From contig JAHLKC010000090.1 of NCBI GenBank assembly GCA_025449115.1, positions 1 through 64,000 of the forward strand: DNA of 64,000 nt, given 5' to 3'. Of this stretch, positions 36,826 through 46,886 are shown one piece after another. Position 1 is the stretch's first letter; every line of letters begins with the position of its first letter. The stretch comes from Chytridium lagenaria. Taxonomy: Eukaryota; Chytridiomycota; Chytridiomycetes; Chytridiales; Chytridiaceae. The notes beneath the pieces were generated by a model, which did no database searches, was not told the origin of the DNA, and worked only from the letters and a program-made list of their open reading frames with translations. The position numbers and the translations under genes are program-made.

Positions 36826-37470
36826 GATGGGACACATTGGAAGAGAGGTTCAACGGCCTGACTCCTCCTTTAGCCCACTACACAGAAACGTCGAACAAAC
36901 AAACATTGACCTTATTGATTTTTTTCTCTCATGTATCATCAGCTCGCGTCTGACGATGTTGCCCTCCTTTTTCTTTTACTTATTATATTATTCTACACTA
37001 GCTCCCTTTGGATGAATAATTATTTCTGCTGCACATTGTGCACCATTCTTTATGGATGGTTATGATGCGGTTACAAAAATCTTTTTGTTGTTAGCTTTTG
37101 GGGTTCTTTTTGATACATTAAAGGCATTCGGTGACGTCATAGAAATAGTGTGAAATAACTTGCTAAAGTTCTATTGCGATTTTTATTCTCCCCTTTTTTT
37201 ATGTCTTAAGGAGCTCACATGCAAATCTAGTAGTCAGTGGCAATTTTTAGTGAAAATGATGAAATAGCGAGACGAAACATCTTTTTTTTGGTAAACCAAT
37301 TCAACTACAAAATTAAATAGGTAGCCCGATGGATAAACGCGTCGGTGAATGCCGTTTACTTCGTTTTCAAATCATCAATCAAATGGTAATGCCTACATGA
37401 GATAGGAAAAGCAATTATTATGGGTAGGAAAAAGACGGCACGAGGAATAATATATACCTAGATTAGGCCT
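36826..37470. other. intergenic region between convergent genes
   Basis: This 645 bp AT-rich stretch holds the 3' ends of BFR1 and of the first tandem membrane protein. No gene or repeat is seen. Confidence 0.45.
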
Positions 37471-38414
37471 TTACACGTCTGCCCTGGCTTTGTTACCAAT
37501 TGCCATGTTGTCAGCCAAACCACCTGCGCTTTCACCACCAGTGTAAACATCGCGTTCCGTCTTTAAGCCGCGGTTGTACGATCTCCGGAGGAAGAAGACA
37601 ACAACACCGGCTATGAATATGACCAAGATTCCGATACTCAGGCCAACAGCCAAAACGTTTTGGAGGAAGACGTGTCATTCGTGGTTGGGTTGGCGGCATT
37701 ACTTGAGTTGTTGCCAGTTGTTGGAGCCAATGACGGAGGTAGGATTGTGTTGAGAAGGCCAGTTGATTTGGTAGAGGTATGAAAAGGTGATTGCGAAATG
37801 ATGATCGTGGTGACGGATGTTTCCACGGGAGATGTGGATGAACTTGCATCAGGAGACGGTTGTTGCGGAAAAGGTTGGGTTGGGACAGGGAGTTACTGAG
37901 TGCAGGTGAAGACGGTAATCGTGATGGAGGAGAGCCTTCTGCAGATAAGAGTACACCATCGAGAATCACAGGAACTCCACCTAAAACCGGGTTTCAGTAT
38001 TATTATAATAAATATGAAGAAAGTAGAACCCAAAACTCACGTTTGACCCAAATGTTTTGATTGATTTGCCCCACACGCGGGGGTCCATTTTTTAAAATCA
38101 CAGGCTCAGATAATAAATAACATTCTAGACGTTTAAGCGATTTTTAAAGAGTTGTTAAAAAAGAAGAACTCACGATTAAAAGCGTTGCCTTCCCAGCAAA
38201 CATACAGCTTGCATCCGTCATATTGATTACAGATTTGCTCAGCTCTTGATCTATCTCCGATGAGGATGCACATACCAGGAGACTGAATGTTCTCTACATC
38301 CACTCCATCACATTCGCCGTTGGGTGCAACAAATCCACCAACGGATCCAAAGGTGGTTGGCTCGTTGACACCAACAGCAGCGGTAGCAGGAAAGTTGATG
38401 TACGGTGATGACAT
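37471..38414 (-). CDS. tandem membrane-protein family, copy A (no SAM domain)
   Basis: First of three paralogues. The N-terminal domain starts MSSPYINFPATAAVGVNEPT and holds the family signature FGSVGGFVAPNGEC, QSPGMCILIG and ICNQYDGCKLYVCWE, with five similarly placed cysteines. After introns come EPVILKNGPP and QINQNIWVK, a VILDG segment and a Ser/Thr/Pro-rich stalk. A transmembrane helix (VGLSIGILVIFIAGVVVFFL) is followed by RRSYNRG. The basic residues after the helix suggest an outside N-terminus and cytosolic C-terminus. There is no classical signal peptide. Unlike copies B and C it stops soon after the helix (NKARADV) and lacks the SAM domain. The frame shifts once or twice in the stalk (about 37650-37900). 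The family is not one I can name. Confidence 0.7.
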
Positions 38415-38563
38415 TGTGAGAGTGGAAAATGTATTTTCTTAGAAAGAAGGTGGGAGCGGAAGAGAGAATGAAGAGGAGGGAGATAACGTAGCCTTGGAGG
38501 AGGAGGGGATGCTGAGAGTGCAGCCAAACGCGAATTTATAGTTTCAAATGAATAATTTTATTG

Positions 38564-38582
38564 ACTGGGTCCAAACTGGGTC
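38564..38582 (-). promoter_or_regulatory. ACTGGGTC motif pair upstream of copy A
   Basis: Two ACTGGGTC copies (38564-38571 and 38575-38582, plus-strand reading) lie 150-170 bp upstream of the copy A start. The same octamer lies at similar distance upstream of copies B and C. A shared transcription-factor site is inferred. Confidence 0.5.
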
Positions 38583-38844
38583 TTCATCTTTACAAGTAGT
38601 GCCATGCGGCATCTCTTGGCCATGCCTTATCCCCTGGGCTAGGTCGACTTTTAAGTTGCAGGTCTATTATTTATATTATTAAATATGGATGCCATTGTTA
38701 TTGAGTCTACGTATACGCAAATAAATATATTTTCTGTGTTCAATTCAGAGTTTCAGTCCTTGTCGGAATGTTTATTGTGCCTAAAAACCAAACCAACCGG
38801 GCTCGCATTTCACCCTTCCAACCTTTGCAGATGCTGCTTTGACA

Positions 38845-40329
38845 TCACGTATACGATGGCAGTACTTCAGTGGACGGTACTGGAGCGTTACCTCTGATGC
38901 TGTCGACAATGTACAGAATCACGTTTCGAGATGCTGCGGAGGTGATGCCCATTTCAGTGAGTCTGGCTTCAGTCATGAGTAGGAGGACGTAGCCGTTCAC
39001 GTCGTTTTCTGCAAAATAGAATATTAAAAAGATTGAAAAGAAAGGCAAAAAAGAAAGATGGATGAGGGATATACTATAAAAGGCTGAGAATAAAAAAGTA
39101 GGGATATGGAAAGTTGAAAGGGTGAAAGCAGTTTGAATGAATGAAGAGGAATACTTACCCTTGAGGATATCTACCAACTGTGTTGAGACACCAGCATTTA
39201 AAAGAACAGCGGCGACATCTTCAGTTGACATTGCAGCCAAACCTGTTACAGCCTCAACATTTTCGTCTGGCGCACTGTGCGTAGAACTAGCCGCACTTCC
39301 ATCATCTCTTGCGATCACCCCATCCGGCGAGACACCTAAGCTGTCACTGTCGTTTGATGAATTAATGGACGGAGTTGGTTCGTTCGAGATTTGAGTAGCT
39401 ACAGGCAAGACATCATGCTTTGCCTTCGGGCGACGCGTGTACGCTCTGTGGACAAAGAAAAAGACGAAAAAAGCTGCAAACATTCCAATCACTCCGGCAA
39501 CTACGGCGAATGTCACGAAGAGTTGGGAGGATGCCGGGCTGATGGGTTGTGAATTAGCGGGAGTGCTTGGAATGGGAACTTGTTGAGACGGCTTCCCGGT
39601 TGGTGGGAGAGAAAATGGAGAGAGGATTGAATCGCCAGTGTCCGTTGAGTTGATGGGATCGAGAAAACTTTCTTGTGAGGAGATGGAGGTAGGGATGGAG
39701 GAGTCAGAAGCAGATAGGGGTGGACTTGTTCCGATAGCATTATTAGAAGGTGGTGAAGAGGGTTCAGAGGGGGAGGGTTGGGGTAGGGACGGGCGATCCA
39801 CACTTGGTGCTGTTATTTGCGGACGTGGTGACGGCGTTGACGATGTTGATGGTGGTGGGGGCGGGGGCGGAAACTCGTCTGGTACTATTTCACCGTTGAG
39901 AACCACACGGACTCCAGCTGACAGTTGAGGTTAAACAAATGCACAATAAGCAGCAAACCCCTACTCTTCACCCATGCGTTTTGGTTTGGTCGCCCTGCAA
40001 CTGGTGCTCTCAGAAGGATCACAGGCTCAGAGAGCAAATAGCAAGCTTGATGGAAGTGTTAACAAGGCAAAGACGGGAGTTTATGTACCATTATCATTTG
40101 CTGTATACTCCCAACAGATGTATAGCTTGCATACATCGTATCGATTACAGATCTCTAGCGCCCTTTGCTCGCCTGAGTAGATGGTGCACATGCCAGGAGA
40201 CTGGACGTTGAACGTATCTACTTGATCACACTCACCGTTAGGAGCTACAAAGCCCCCGACGGATCCGAATTCATTCGGCATTAACTGGCCAACAGCACCT
40301 GTAGCGCTGAAGAAGCGATATGATGCCAT
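38845..40329 (-). CDS. tandem membrane-protein family, copy B, with SAM domain
   Basis: The N-terminal domain (MASYRFFSATGAVGQLMPNE, FGSVGGFVAPNGEC, QSPGMCTIYSG, ICNRYDVCKLYICWE) is the family signature. Next are EPVILLRAPVAG and NQNAWVK, then MVLNGEIV, and a long stalk with a PPPPPPP run and many Ser/Thr. The transmembrane helix is FAVVAGVIGMFAAFFVFFFV, followed by HRAYTRRPKAKHD. The cytoplasmic part ends in a SAM-type helical domain: MSTEDVAAVLLNAGVSTQLV, DILK, an intron, then ENDVNGYVLLLMTEARLTEM, GITSAASRNVILYIVDSIRG and the tail LPSYT. SAM domains oligomerise or bind partners, so clustering-dependent signalling is a reasonable guess. No frame break is needed in the 3' two thirds. It is closest to copy C. 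Confidence 0.78.
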
Positions 40330-40447
40330 AGTGTGAGGTCAAGACCAGAAAGTGTGATGCGTGGCCTTCGTGAAGGAGGTTATTATGTATATTATAAGTC
40401 GATGGTTTGTCAACTTGTGTACCACAGAACAAACTTTAGTTACACAG

Positions 40448-40455
40448 ACTGGGTC
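40448..40455 (-). promoter_or_regulatory. ACTGGGTC motif upstream of copy B
   Basis: A single ACTGGGTC octamer, about 120 bp upstream of the copy B start codon, in a region otherwise unlike the upstream region of copy A. Confidence 0.45.
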
Positions 40456-40781
40456 GATAACTTTAGTTAAAAACAGGTCGTACGAAATAGACATCATCAG
40501 TATCTACAGGAGAAAATGTAGGAGAAAATGTAAGAAGAACCATGCATTCAGGACCACCAATACAGCCTACCCCCCAGCTCCCAGCTTTACGTGAATTTTG
40601 TAGAATTAATGAATATCATAAAATAAATACAACGACGCGCTGATCTTCATTATCGCCCCATCCCGTTTAACACTTTCACGCAAAATCCGATTTCAATTAG
40701 GATAACCGCCTGTCCCACTTCATCAAGCGCTACATCCGTCTCTCCAAACGCATAAGAGATTCCAACCCCAAGTGTGAGGCA

Positions 40782-42259
40782 TCACGAATATGAAGGCAGA
40801 TCTTCTGTCAACGGTATGGGACCGCTGCATCTGATGTTGTTGATAATGTACATGATCACGGACCTTGATGCGGCGGATGTGATTCCCATGTTTATGAGTT
40901 TGGATTCATTCATGAGGAGGAGGATGTAGCCGTTCACGTCATTTTCTACACATTATTAGAAACAAAAATACATAATGAGATGGTTTTAAACGTAACAAGT
41001 TCTTGAAAAAAGTACACAGGAATGGGGCGAAAAGAGTGACATGAGAACAGGAGATGTTTGATGGGGCTTACCTTTAAATAAATCAACGAGTGTTGGTGAG
41101 ACGCCAGCATTCGAAAGTAAAGCGGCAACACCCTCTGTCGACAATGCCCCTATAGACCCCACATTCATACCACCTCTGTCCGTCGCACTATCCGTGGAGT
41201 CATCATGGCTCTCATCATTTCCTCCGAAAGTGACTCCCCCCAGAGACACAGACGAATTCTCACTCTCATTCATCGAATGGATGGACGGTGTTGCTTCGAC
41301 TGCAGACGCCATATCGTGTTTTGTTTTTAGCCGATGGGTGTAAGCTCTGTGGAAGAAAAAGAGGGCGAGACCGGCTGTGAGGAGTCCGAGACGCCGAGTG
41401 CGACGGTGATGATGACAAAGGGTTGGGAGGTTGAGGTGACGTTGGGTTGTGGAGTTGTGGAGTTGTTTGGGGTGGAACCTGGTTGAGAGGGCGTCCCGGT
41501 TGATGGCCAGAGATGGAGAGAGGATTGAACCCGAAGGAGTGGCAGAGTTGCTGGGATTGAGTATATTTCCTTGAGAAAAGATGGAGGAGGGTATGGAGGA
41601 TTCCGAAGGAGATAGAGATTGACTTGTTCCGACAGCATTATCAGAGGGTGCCAGTGATGATGGAGGTGACGAAGAGGTTTCCGAGGGAGAAACTTGGATT
41701 GGGGGAGGCCGGTTCACGTTTGGTGATGATGTTTGTGAAGGTTGTGATGGCGATGGTGGTGAAGGTTGTGGAAGCGGTGGTAGGGGAGACTCGTCTGTTA
41801 GAACTTCACCATTGAGAACCACACGGACTCCAGCTGATATTCGAGCTTTAGCAAATACACAATAGACAACAAAACCTACTCTTCACCCAAGCGTTTTGAT
41901 TAAATCGCCCTGCGACTGGTGCTCTTGTAAGGACCACAGGTTCAGAAAGCAAGTAACAATCTTTTGATGGAAGCGTTAAACAGGATAAAGGAACCAAGCT
42001 CTACAATACACTTACCATTGTTATTCGCTGCAGTCTCCCAACAAATATATACCTTGCATGCATCGTATTTCTCACAGATCTCTCTGGCTCTGCCACTACC
42101 TGTGCTGATGGTGCACATACCAGGAGCTTGAACCTCAACGACATCCACAAACTCGCACTCGCCATTAGGAGCTACAAAGCCTCCGACGGACCCAAACTCT
42201 GTCGGTGCTGCTAACTGGCCAACGGCACCTGTGGAGTAAAAGTAGCGGTATCCTGCCAT
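40782..42259 (-). CDS. tandem membrane-protein family, copy C, with SAM domain
   Basis: The start is MAGYRYFYSTGAVGQLAAPT, then FGSVGGFVAPNGEC, QAPGMCTISTG and ICEKYDACKVYICWE. EPVVLTRAPVAG and NQNAWVK follow, then VVLNGEVL and a Pro/Ser stalk. The membrane segment (GLLTAGLALFFFHRAYTHRL, about 41340) is reached through a frame change near 41390-41460 and resembles that of copy B. The cytoplasmic SAM domain reads LSTEGVAALLSNAGVSPTLV, DLFK, then after an intron ENDVNGYILLLMNESKLINM and GITSAASRSVIMYIINNIR, with the tail LPSYS. Intron positions and stretches of DNA (such as GAACCACACGGACTCCAGCT) are shared with copy B, so B and C arose by a relatively recent duplication. Confidence 0.75.
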
Positions 42260-42369
42260 GTTGCGAGAGACGTCTGTAGTGAGGTATAAGTGGGTATTTG
42301 AGTAAAGGTTTGTTGTCTTATTGTCGTGCAGTTATTTATTTTATTAATCTCTCTTTTTAATTTGAGCAG

Positions 42370-42407
42370 ACTGGGTCAATTCCAAGTGGGTAGACCCAGG
42401 CTGGGTC
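42370..42407 (-). promoter_or_regulatory. ACTGGGTC motif cluster upstream of copy C
   Basis: ACTGGGTC at 42370-42377, an inverted GACCCAG at 42393-42399 and GCTGGGTC at 42400-42407 lie 110-150 bp upstream of the copy C start. The last two form a near-palindrome, as expected for a dimeric regulator. Confidence 0.5.
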
Positions 42408-42812
42408 ACAAGATCTACGTCATCCTTTACGAAACCGAAAGGACTATTAAATTATGTTATTGTTGGCACCTGTTGACCAAACAAGCCCAGCAAAATAACG
42501 GTTGCTAGCGTATCGTCAACAAACGTTTGTTCAATATCCACAGCATTGTTAAGTAGTCAACCCATATCCGGATTCCAATGAAAATAATTGATCCACTGAT
42601 CATGCACCTTATGTTCTAATCAAAGTTATAAAGTTATCGTTTAAAAGATGCAAACAGATTTAGTTGCCGTTGGTCGATAGCTCGGGGCTAACCGCAAAGA
42701 ATGTGTTCTAGTATGCAGAGCGTGCAAGGACACGGCTCCTTACTCTCAAAGAGCGATGAGACCCATTTTGCCGCAGTCTTTAATAACACATGAACTGTTT
42801 TGCAACATATAT

Positions 42813-42935
42813 TTATAGAGTCTGGACATCGACGGCACCTGAAAGGCATAATACAGAGCCTCGAAGAGACCCAAATTGGTCAGCGACACCGACTTGGCCA
42901 TTAACAGACACTGTGGATTGAAGCAGTGGTGTTCT
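42813..42935 (-). pseudogene. relic of a fourth family member
   Basis: The minus strand encodes VNGQVGVADQFGSLRGSVLC and LSGAVDVQ before a stop. This lines up with TGAVGQ...EFGSVGGFVAPNGEC.. VDVVEVQ of copies B and C. At DNA level the plus strand here has GACCCAAATTGGTCAGCGAC and TGGCCATTAACAGACACTGT where copy C has GACCCAAACTCTGTCGGTGC and TGGCCAACGGCACCTGT. The cysteine-containing core is degraded and no stalk, membrane helix or SAM domain follows. It is a truncated, decayed copy. Confidence 0.6.
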
Positions 42936-43800
42936 TTGTGTATTTGAGGGCACAGGATACACTTGCTTTCTCATCAAATCCGCAACTCGCTCCGAATCGA
43001 GTCTGTCATCTCCCATGTCACCACATACCATGTCGCCTTAAAGCACAACTTCCTCAAGGTACGAAAGATGTCCGGAAGCTGGACCGAAAAAACTTGCTGC
43101 TTTTTATCGCAATTACTGTTAACCATGTTACGATGGTCATTAGTGATATAATTGGTCACCTCACCGCCATCCCATCCCAGACCTGACCTCTTCCCCTGCT
43201 ACAAGTCTACCTCCCTCTCTCATCGACCCTTTCTTTCCCCTCTCCTCAACAGCCGCAAAATCCTCGTCTGGTCACTAGAGGATTAACTATCACCTCAGTC
43301 GTCCTTTGACTCCGCCTCCACAATCAGCGGACAATCGCAGACTGAATTCCCCTCGGCAGCCATAACACCTCCGCACCTAACGCCGCTCCTTCCTCCCGCA
43401 TGGTTTGGGTAAAGCGAAAATCGACCCGCCATAAGATTCGATGGGGTGGCGGAAGAGGCATGCGGGTTTGCATGGGGCAATGGACATCATTGCCTCGTCT
43501 TGGCTATGCGCCATAGATGTACGAATGGAAAGGGTCGATACAGCGTTCTTCAGGGGTCCTCGAGTCCTTGACTGGTCAAGTTCGCAGATGAAACAACTTT
43601 GTTGCATTCTCGATTTCTGAGAAATTGTGAGAAAGGGGCTTGCTAGCCTTTTGGCTGTGTCCTAAGACGCCAGACTTAAAAGAAGGATCCTGAATCCTGA
43701 ACCCACCGATATTAGAGAGCTTTGACTTGCGGCGTCGCGAGTGACCGCCACCCATCAACTTGCAATAAAGGTAAGCCTTTTTTTATCAATTTAAATACAA
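42936..43800. other. intergenic region, no supported gene
   Basis: Short ORFs on both strands show no family resemblance. No RNA gene or repeat was recognised. Confidence 0.4.
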
Positions 43801-44017
43801 AGACGGTTTTTGGTATACTGTGCCTTTCACCTTCTTGGGTTATTAGGAACAGAAATGACTCAATAAAACAAACTGGAAGCCGTTTGGTATATCAGCACAT
43901 AAGGCACATATGAATATCTCTCTCTTGTTTGGCTATTCAAAACAATCGCGAAAAAAAAAAGAAAAGAAACAAAAACTGTGAATAAGACGGTTTTTGGTAT
44001 GTCGGCACATAAACGCC
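43801..44017 (+). repeat. three spaced copies of a GGTTTTTGGTAT..GGCACATAA motif
   Basis: Copies: 43801-43824 (AGACGGTTTTTGGTATACTG), 43880-43903 (CCGTTTGGTATATCAGCACA, followed by TAAGGC) and 43985-44017 (AGACGGTTTTTGGTATGTCG, then GCACATAAACGCC). Spacings are about 80 and 105 bp. They lie 180-390 bp upstream of the secreted-protein gene and could be cis-regulatory sites or remnants of a short dispersed repeat. Confidence 0.6.
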
Positions 44018-44194
44018 TTTTCCCTCTCCCTCAGTATCATCGCTAAATGAGATACACGAAACGAGAAGAAGGGATGAGCCTCGATTTGTATAAAAGGCAA
44101 GGTCGAAAAAAAATCGGCCTCTACATCATCCTCAAACCCTCATTCTCATCTTTCCAAACCAGCTTCAATATCTACAAATCCTTCATTCTCAACA

Positions 44195-44578
44195 ATGGTT
44201 AAAGCTCTCGCAATCATCACGGCCTTCTTCCTAAGCGCTGTGGCAGCATCCGTCATCTCTGAAGGTGTGAACGTCGAGGCAAGGCAGCCCGCCGCGTTGG
44301 TTGGCGCGACTCAAGCGCACACTCTACACAGACGAACCAAGATTGTACCTACCGGAGGCAAAGGACGAAACCCATTGCATGTTCCCGCCGCGAATTCTCC
44401 GGAAGCTGTGAGGGAAAAACAGAAAGAAAATGTCGCGAAAGCTGCAGCACAGAAAGGGAGGGAACGGACTGATCGGCTTAACCGAGAGGCTCAGCGGACA
44501 GCGGATGCAAGGAAGAATGTGATTGCTGAGATGAAAGATAAACAAAACAGAGAGAAGTTGTTTGGAAAGAGAAAGTAA
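44195..44578 (+). CDS. small secreted basic protein
   Basis: This is a single-exon 127-residue protein. A signal peptide (MVKALAIITAFFLSAVAASV) precedes a mature part with no cysteines and many Lys/Arg/Ala/Glu residues. Dibasic sites (HRRTK near residue 47) could be processed by a Kex2-like protease. The second half is a charged helix (REKQKENVAKAAAQKGRERT). No homologue is recognised. A TATA-like TATAAAAGG lies about 105 bp upstream (near 44090), and the leader is C/T-rich, suggesting a strongly expressed gene. It could be a wall-associated, antimicrobial-like or host-interaction protein; sequence alone does not say. Confidence 0.65.
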   Translation: MVKALAIITAFFLSAVAASVISEGVNVEARQPAALVGATQAHTLHRRTKIVPTGGKGRNPLHVPAANSPEAVREKQKENVAKAAAQKGRERTDRLNREAQRTADARKNVIAEMKDKQNREKLFGKRK

Positions 44579-45167
44579 TGGTGTAGTCATACCTGTGGGC
44601 AATCAGTTTTAAATAAAGTGACGATGAATTGCTCTATGTGCTTGTAACAGAACACTGGCTCATCTTGTCGCCCTGTTGACAATCACAGCAGTCATAAAAC
44701 AAACTCCACCTGCAGCTCTGCAGGCTGCATTTTTTTGGTTTAGTAAATATATTCGGACAGACTGGCAGCCTCTGGACATATAGACAAACCACATGGCGAG
44801 AAAGAAGATGGCAAGGAGTTTTAAATATCGAAGATGGCAAGGGAGTTATAAATCTCATCATTCATCTCACGTGACCGGCAGAGTTGAATTTTGGAACCTA
44901 GTTTATATAAAGGCTTCGCCCTACGGGGTCGCAATTATTATTGTTATTCAAAATAAAGTAGATAAACCAACTCGGCGAGTTTTTTGCAATGACGGAAGCG
45001 TCCAGCTTATTCTATCTAATTTGAGCTCAACTGCATCTTGATATGAAGATTGAAAGATCCCCAATCAAAAATCAGGTTTTGACGAAAGGCAATGCTCTCT
45101 ATATGATCATATCAAAGTAAATATTATCCAGTAAATAACCCATCCATCTCATCTGCAGTGCATCACC
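44579..45167. other. intergenic region
   Basis: Five hundred and ninety bases without a recognisable gene, between the secreted protein and the cortactin-like protein. Confidence 0.4.
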
Positions 45168-45733
45168 ATGAGTCTGTGGCAAGCATCCACTACCATCAAA
45201 CCCACAAAGGTGGTCCACGATGACGATGACTGGTAAGCTCCAACATTTTGACTCTATACCTCAGGGGAGGATCTTTTGTATTTATGCTTTAAAAGCGTCG
45301 TCTTTGCCCAACTCACCCCACCTTTACCGTGAAATGCGTTGACTTGAAAACAATTTTTAGGGAGACTGATCCTGGCTTTGTAAACAATATTTCGGAAAAG
45401 GACCAACGTTGGGGGGAATCAAAAGACTCAGGATATTGACCCATCTGACGATAATGAGGAGCTGGCTACTCTAGGAGGTAACTTTTCATGTTTCCTTGTT
45501 ATATATATACACTGTACTATAATTTAACACCCAAATGCTTGATTGACTATCCAGGCTCTCAACTACGTGATGCTGTTTTGAAGATTCACGGAACGGGTGA
45601 GGCTAGCCACGTATCTGTAAAAGACAGAAAGAAGGAATATCAAACTCCAGGCGTCGATCAGGTACGTTTTTGCTCTTGTATGGCATTCAACCTGCTGACT
45701 CTTCTTTTTGATAATTTTCAGACGACAAGGTAA
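45168..45733 (+). CDS. small protein with a cortactin-type N-terminal acidic (Arp2/3-binding) segment
   Basis: Four short exons give roughly 100 residues. Exon 1 is MSLWQASTTIKPTKVVHDDD and D, splitting the Trp codon at a TG|GTAAGC donor. Exon 2 continues WETDPGFVNNISEKDQRWG. Together HDDDDWETDPGFVNNISEKD then QRWG is nearly the animal cortactin/HS1 sequence [21 protein letters not shown]. In cortactin the DDW tripeptide contacts the Arp3 subunit and drives Arp2/3 activation. A later exon (SQLRDAVLKIHGTGEASHVS) loosely recalls the following LRENVSQEH helix of cortactin. The actin-binding repeats and SH3 domain are absent; the protein ends KEYQTPGVDQTTR. The G-run at 45411-45416 seems one base too long for the frame. 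Function as a minimal Arp2/3 regulator is inference. Confidence 0.68.
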
Positions 45734-46886
45734 AACAAAGGCGTCAATAAAACGCATAAGATATCCAACCATGCATGTCCCATGCATTTAATGTATGAGA
45801 CATTGAATAAACCAAATTCATTTATCAACCAACCAACCAACCAACCAACGTTTGAAAGCGTACATGCATATTTTTCAAACGGTTAAAGTTGTTTTTTTTA
45901 ACCTTACTATGTCATAGATAGTATTTATTTTTACTTAGTAAGAACATGCATTTACAAATAAGCTTATCATCACGATCAACTGCAGTGCTTAGTGGACGGA
46001 CCAGTAGTATTTCATCTTTTAGTATTTACATAACAGTTGCATGTAATAAAATAAATCAAAATATATGTAGCAGAAAGAAGGGTGTTGACAGGATTATAAA
46101 ACATGGAAAATGAATAATGATATGAATATAATAAATAATAATACATAATAAAAGGTCTCAACAAACCTTATATAACTTGCTAGTGATTTGTTTCATGAGA
46201 TTATTGTTGAGTAAATATTTAAATACATGTTTATTTACAATAAAACTTTATTAAAAGTTAATTATTAGTAGTAATAAGAAGTATCATGTCATGTATTGGT
46301 GGCGTATGAAAGGATAATATCATGAATAAATAAAATAATAATAACAAACAAGAAATGATTGGTTAATAAACGGTCATATGTGATACAATGCACGGCACGT
46401 ACCGCAACATCCATCCAATGTAATACAACATGGTAATGAAAGAAAGAAAAGCCAAGCTTTTATTATTATTTACATTTATCCCTTGTTTCATAATTCATAT
46501 TCAAAATGAATGAATGAATGAAAATGTAAAACTCTATTAAACTCTATTATACAGATGCTATTAATGTATTAATTAAATATATAATATCGCTGTTCCCACT
46601 GCTCGCATCTACCATTCATTCATTCATTATTATTCCCTTGTTTGTGTTGTTGTTGATCATCTTTTAAGAAAAAAGTATTTGCTTTTAACTTCATACTTGT
46701 ACATTTATATTTCTCTTTTGAAAGGCAACCATCATCACCATCATCATCATCAGCATCAGCATCAGCATCAGCATCGTCATCATTCACACACTCTAGGATA
46801 CCACTCACATCCCCCTACTGTATACTTTCAACCTTTTTTTTTGTAAAAAACTACACCAACAAGATATCCTCACATCAGTCCACACA
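45734..46886. other. AT-rich intergenic region with two microsatellites
   Basis: Strongly AT-rich, with many TAATAATA stretches. A CAAC tetranucleotide tract lies at 45826-45849 and an ATC/AGC trinucleotide tract at 46731-46784. The latter opens a spurious minus-strand Asp/Ala-rich ORF. The last 100 bp before 46887 are C-rich, consistent with the fungalysin leader. Confidence 0.6.

Noticed and set aside
43640..43670. A CCTTTTGGCT string resembling the start of U2 snRNA
   Set aside because: Only ten bases match; the branch-point recognition sequence and Sm site are absent downstream.
46620..46808. Asp/Ala-rich minus-strand ORF
   Set aside because: It is created by the ATC/AGC trinucleotide microsatellite and has no homologue or splice context.
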